NCBI GenBank assembly: GCA_937883775.1
Contig: CAKZXZ010000199.1
Coordinates: forward strand, 1-34,583
Source: an uncultured Paracoccaceae bacterium
GTDB taxonomy: Bacteria; Pseudomonadota; Alphaproteobacteria; Rhodobacterales; Rhodobacteraceae
Reading direction: 5' to 3'
Length of the DNA: 34,583 nt
The notes under the pieces are model-generated. The model searched no databases. It had not been told where the DNA came from and saw nothing but the letters and a program-made list of their open reading frames with translations. Shown one piece after another: positions 31,899 to 34,583 of this stretch (positions within the stretch are counted from its first letter, which is position 1; the number at the start of each line of letters is the position of its first letter). The translations under genes were made by a program, and so were the position numbers.

Positions 31899-33113
31899 CT
31901 ACAGAACAACACCAGGATCGGTCCCCAGATCGAGGCCGGGGAAAACACGACGCTCGATCTGACTGGCCTTCAGCCCGAACAACGACCGCATGACCCAGCC
32001 TGCATAGGCCCGCACGTCCCGCGTCGGCATCAAATCGCGCCCTTGATAAAGCGCGCTGTCGTCCAGGCCGGGCCAGTCACCATAAACCTTGCCACCCCGG
32101 ATCGCGCCACCCGCGAGGATCATCGCACCTGCAGTGCCGTGATCGGTGCCCTTGCTGCCATTTTCACGCACCGTGCGCCCAAATTCCGTCATCGCCAACA
32201 CGGCCGTCTTGCCCCAAATCTCGGCTCCAAGATCTTCGCGCAAAATGCCGATGGTGTTGGCAAGACCGCCCAAGCGACGACCCATCGTGGTGCCCTGTCT
32301 GGCATGAGTATCCCACCCATTGACCGAAAACGCAGCAATACGTGTGTCTTCACGCAAGCGGGCGGCGGCAAACTCGGCGACGCGGGCGGCGGTTTTGCCC
32401 CGTGCGGCCGGCACCATTCCGTCCATCATCGGGGCGTCCTCAACCGGGGCCAGCTCCGGCGCCTCGCTCAGGCGTTGGGTGATATCAATCGCTTCCAATG
32501 CGGCATCGCGGAACAAAGGATCGTCGTGATACACCAGCTCCAGAAGACGCTGCGCTTGCGGCGACAATCGCAACCGCGCGTCTGGTGACCAGCGCGACAC
32601 CTCTTGCGCGCCGCGTGTCACCAGCATTTCGTCGACACCAATTGCATAGGTGGTTTTTGAATGCACCCCGGGCACATCCTGCAACAAACGGTTCAGCCAC
32701 CCATCCACACGGGCCGCGCGCGGCACATCCATGCCGGTGCCCGCCTCAAGCAGATCTTGCCCGTCAAAATGGCTGCGCGCATCGCGGTAAGGCGTGCTGA
32801 CGGCATGGGCAAAGGCGATCTCCCCTGCATCCCACAGCGGCTTGAGCCCGGTCAAACCGGGATGCAAACCGTAAAACCCATCCAGATCAAGCGCACCATT
32901 CTCCGGGCCGGTCAGCAAGGTGCGGCGCAGTTTGGCCAATGCCGGATCGCCATACGGCTGTACGACATCCAACCCGTCCATCGCACCGCGCAAGATCAAG
33001 ACAACCAATCGGGTATCCCACGGGGCCGACGCCAGCGTGACAGGCGTCACCAAAGGGCTCGCTGCCAGCGAACAGCCTAAAACTCCGTTTAGAAACAAGC
33101 GTCTGTCCATCAT
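31899..33113 (-). CDS. DUF1501 domain protein (sulfatase-like, exported)
   Basis: A 404-residue protein. The N-terminus (MMDRRLFLNGVLGCSLAASP) has a twin-arginine-like start followed by a hydrophobic stretch, suggesting export by Tat. The DUF1501 body contains LVVLILRGAMDGLDVVQPYG near residues 37-56, AFSVNGWDTHARQG near 265-278, TEFGRTVRENGSKGTDHGTAG near 310-330 (in part: TEFGRTVRENGS and TDHGTAG). The family is related in fold to alkaline phosphatase/sulfatases and always pairs with DUF1800, as here. ATG 33113 lies four bases after the DUF1800 stop, with GGCGGTGAAG upstream. Function unknown. Confidence 0.9.
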   Translation of the reverse strand: MMDRRLFLNGVLGCSLAASPLVTPVTLASAPWDTRLVVLILRGAMDGLDVVQPYGDPALAKLRRTLLTGPENGALDLDGFYGLHPGLTGLKPLWDAGEIAFAHAVSTPYRDARSHFDGQDLLEAGTGMDVPRAARVDGWLNRLLQDVPGVHSKTTYAIGVDEMLVTRGAQEVSRWSPDARLRLSPQAQRLLELVYHDDPLFRDAALEAIDITQRLSEAPELAPVEDAPMMDGMVPAARGKTAARVAEFAAARLREDTRIAAFSVNGWDTHARQGTTMGRRLGGLANTIGILREDLGAEIWGKTAVLAMTEFGRTVRENGSKGTDHGTAGAMILAGGAIRGGKVYGDWPGLDDSALYQGRDLMPTRDVRAYAGWVMRSLFGLKASQIERRVFPGLDLGTDPGVVL

Positions 33114-33117
33114 AGCT

Positions 33118-34494
33118 TCACCGCCTCTGAAACGCTGCCGACGCAAGGATCAGACCAACGCCTTCGCGCTGGTTTTCGGCGTTGAACGCGGCAAACCGAA
33201 CGGCCTCGGGGGGCGTTGGACCCAGCGCGTGTTCAAGGAAGTCACGCGGATCAGGCAAACGCTCGGTCAGCGCATCCGGCGCGTTCATCGCCCATTGAAT
33301 GCGCCCTGCGATGCCTTGCGGGGTGATCCAGGCAGCATCCTCTTCGGCCCAGCCATCCGGGCCAACCGGGCGCTGATAATCCTGCCCCATCAGCCGCAGG
33401 GGCACCATCAAACCACGCCGAACATCGCGACGTTTCGCAGCCAGAATGCGCGCAGGCGCGACGCCCAGCGCCTTGATCCCGGACACCAGATACTCAAACG
33501 GCCACTTCACATTGCCCGCAAGATCCCACGCGGCAGGATGCTCGATCATGCCGGCATAAAGCGCCGTCAGATCGCCCTTCGACGCGCTGTAGCGGGCAGC
33601 CATATGCGCCATCAGGCCGGGATCCGGCGTGTCCGAGACAAAATGCACCGCCAGCTTGCGCGCCAGATGCCGGGCAGTGTCAGGATGTGTCGACAGATCC
33701 TCAAGAACGGCGAAAACATCGTCCAATCCGTCCTCAGCGGCCCCGTAAACCTGGCCCAAAACACGCTTGTCACCGGGCTCTGCACGGCGCTTTTCCCAGA
33801 CAAAACGGCCCTTTGAAACCGTCAGCCCCGCCAAAGTGCGCGCCAATTCAACGACATCCGTCTGGGTATAGCTGCCGTCAGCGCCAAGCGTGTGCAACTC
33901 AATCAGCTCGCGGGCGTAGTTTTCGTTCAGGCCCATCCCGCGGCGCTTGGCAAACGGGCTGTTTGGCCCGACAGAGCGGTCCTGATCCAGCGATCGCAGC
34001 ATCAGCGGCTCGACAACAACGGCCTTCAGCAGATCCGCAAAGCGGCCCGTCACATGCGGGCGCACCGCCTCGTTTGAGAACGCGCTCAGCGCGCGCCCCG
34101 AGATGCCACCTAACGAGCGAACCGTAAAATGATCGGCCCAGAACCATTCAAGCCGCTCGCGAAATCCGATCGGAGCCGCAACACCCCGCGCAACCCGCGC
34201 CTTGACAGCGGCAAGCTGCAGCGCGCCGGCTTGCGCTTTTGCGGCACTTGTCTGCGCGTCAAATCGCTCAATCTTGGCGGGGTTCTCCGACGCGCGCTTG
34301 GCCCGGCGCAACCGGACAATTTCGGCATCAAGATCCCGGTACAGTGCGGATGAGGGCACCTTATACTTTGTCCCGACCGCGTCAGGTCCGACCAAATCGG
34401 CCAAAAGGGCACCCGCATCGGCGGGCGGCGCGCTTTGTGCGGCCAATCCGGTGCCAAAGCGCCGCATCGCGAGATATGGATCGAATGACGTCAT
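33118..34494 (-). CDS. DUF1800 domain protein, partner of DUF1501
   Basis: A 458-residue protein of the DUF1800 family. Visible family segments are FRERLEWFWADHFTVR near residues 114-129, GLNENYARELIELHTLG near 189-205, DVVELARTLAGLTV near 214-227, and FVSDTPDP near 290. It has no clear Sec signal. DUF1800-DUF1501 pairs are widespread in Proteobacteria and Planctomycetes and are suspected to act at the cell surface or in stress, without proof. The ATG 34494 has GAGGGC upstream; a TTG at 34509 is less likely. It is the first gene of the pair. Confidence 0.9.
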   Translation of the reverse strand: MTSFDPYLAMRRFGTGLAAQSAPPADAGALLADLVGPDAVGTKYKVPSSALYRDLDAEIVRLRRAKRASENPAKIERFDAQTSAAKAQAGALQLAAVKARVARGVAAPIGFRERLEWFWADHFTVRSLGGISGRALSAFSNEAVRPHVTGRFADLLKAVVVEPLMLRSLDQDRSVGPNSPFAKRRGMGLNENYARELIELHTLGADGSYTQTDVVELARTLAGLTVSKGRFVWEKRRAEPGDKRVLGQVYGAAEDGLDDVFAVLEDLSTHPDTARHLARKLAVHFVSDTPDPGLMAHMAARYSASKGDLTALYAGMIEHPAAWDLAGNVKWPFEYLVSGIKALGVAPARILAAKRRDVRRGLMVPLRLMGQDYQRPVGPDGWAEEDAAWITPQGIAGRIQWAMNAPDALTERLPDPRDFLEHALGPTPPEAVRFAAFNAENQREGVGLILASAAFQRR

Positions 34495-34523
34495 TGCGCC
34501 CTCATGCAACCGTCTCCATCAGA

Positions 34524-34557
34524 TAAGAAAAGGGCGGGGAATGTCACCCCGCCCTTT
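34524..34557 (-). terminator. Rho-independent terminator of a gene beyond the right edge
   Basis: A perfect 11-bp stem (AAAGGGCGGGG with CCCCGCCCTTT, seven-base loop) is followed on the minus strand by TTTTCTTAT. It lies between the DUF1800 start and the minus-strand gene that appears to end at 34563. Confidence 0.82.
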
Positions 34558-34562
34558 CGAAA

Positions 34563-34583
34563 TTAACTGTTTTCAGCGCCGCT
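34563..34583 (-). CDS. Possible 3' end of a gene cut by the window edge
   Basis: The last bases, read on the minus strand, give SGAENS and a TAA stop at 34563-34565, six bases before the terminator hairpin. The tail is too short to identify the protein. Its existence is inferred mainly from the terminator placement. Confidence 0.35.
   Translation of the reverse strand, partial: SGAENS

Overview
The window looks like a chromosomal piece of a marine Rhodobacterales (Roseobacter-group) alphaproteobacterium. This rests on the company of families: DUF1150 beside Hsp20, DUF1467 beside methylmalonyl-CoA epimerase, EI24, a Hint-domain protein, a Sat-CysC fusion, a histone-deacetylase-like amidohydrolase, lgt-midA-pgeF, and a divergent Lrp/trxB pair. 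No rRNA, tRNA, CRISPR array or intact insertion sequence was seen.

Bases 1-10,800 form an accessory, metal-linked region. They read as less GC-rich than the rest by eye, and hold more non-coding DNA and broken genes. A minus-strand operon (Zur-type Fur regulator, CobW/COG0523 GTPase, WD40 protein, 90-aa Cys protein) faces a plus-strand operon. The latter has a DUF1636 metal-binding protein, a probable degraded cbtB-like gene, a BtuFCD/FecBCDE-type ABC importer, a frameshifted membrane-anchored ORF and a 72-aa protein. A Zur-box-like dyad lies between the two operons. A second, better Zur-box-like dyad lies in front of another CobW-family GTPase at 7325-8536, in which all three cysteines of the family's CxCC motif are serine. 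The likely theme is metal (zinc, or cobalt/corrinoid) acquisition and allocation under starvation. Next comes a MerR regulator whose operator sits in a 19-bp promoter spacer facing a DUF2938 membrane protein and an EamA/DMT exporter.

From about 10,950 onward the window is dense core genome. It holds ubiK (minus) divergent from lgt-midA-pgeF, a 48-aa protein with a strong terminator, a lipoprotein, GFA and SDR enzymes, a Hint protein, an SDR plus Lrp regulator divergent from trxB, and a 36-aa lipoprotein. It continues with sat-cysC, hsp20-DUF1150 behind an RpoH-like promoter, DUF465-purE-purK, a lipase-like hydrolase, a Nudix hydrolase, an HDAC-like enzyme and an endonuclease/exonuclease/phosphatase lipoprotein. 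After these come a nitroreductase, EI24, DUF1467, methylmalonyl-CoA epimerase, a response regulator, a GNAT acetyltransferase, a pilin-like peptide, and a DUF1800-DUF1501 pair.

All names come from reading the translated sequence and known family motifs; no database search was run.
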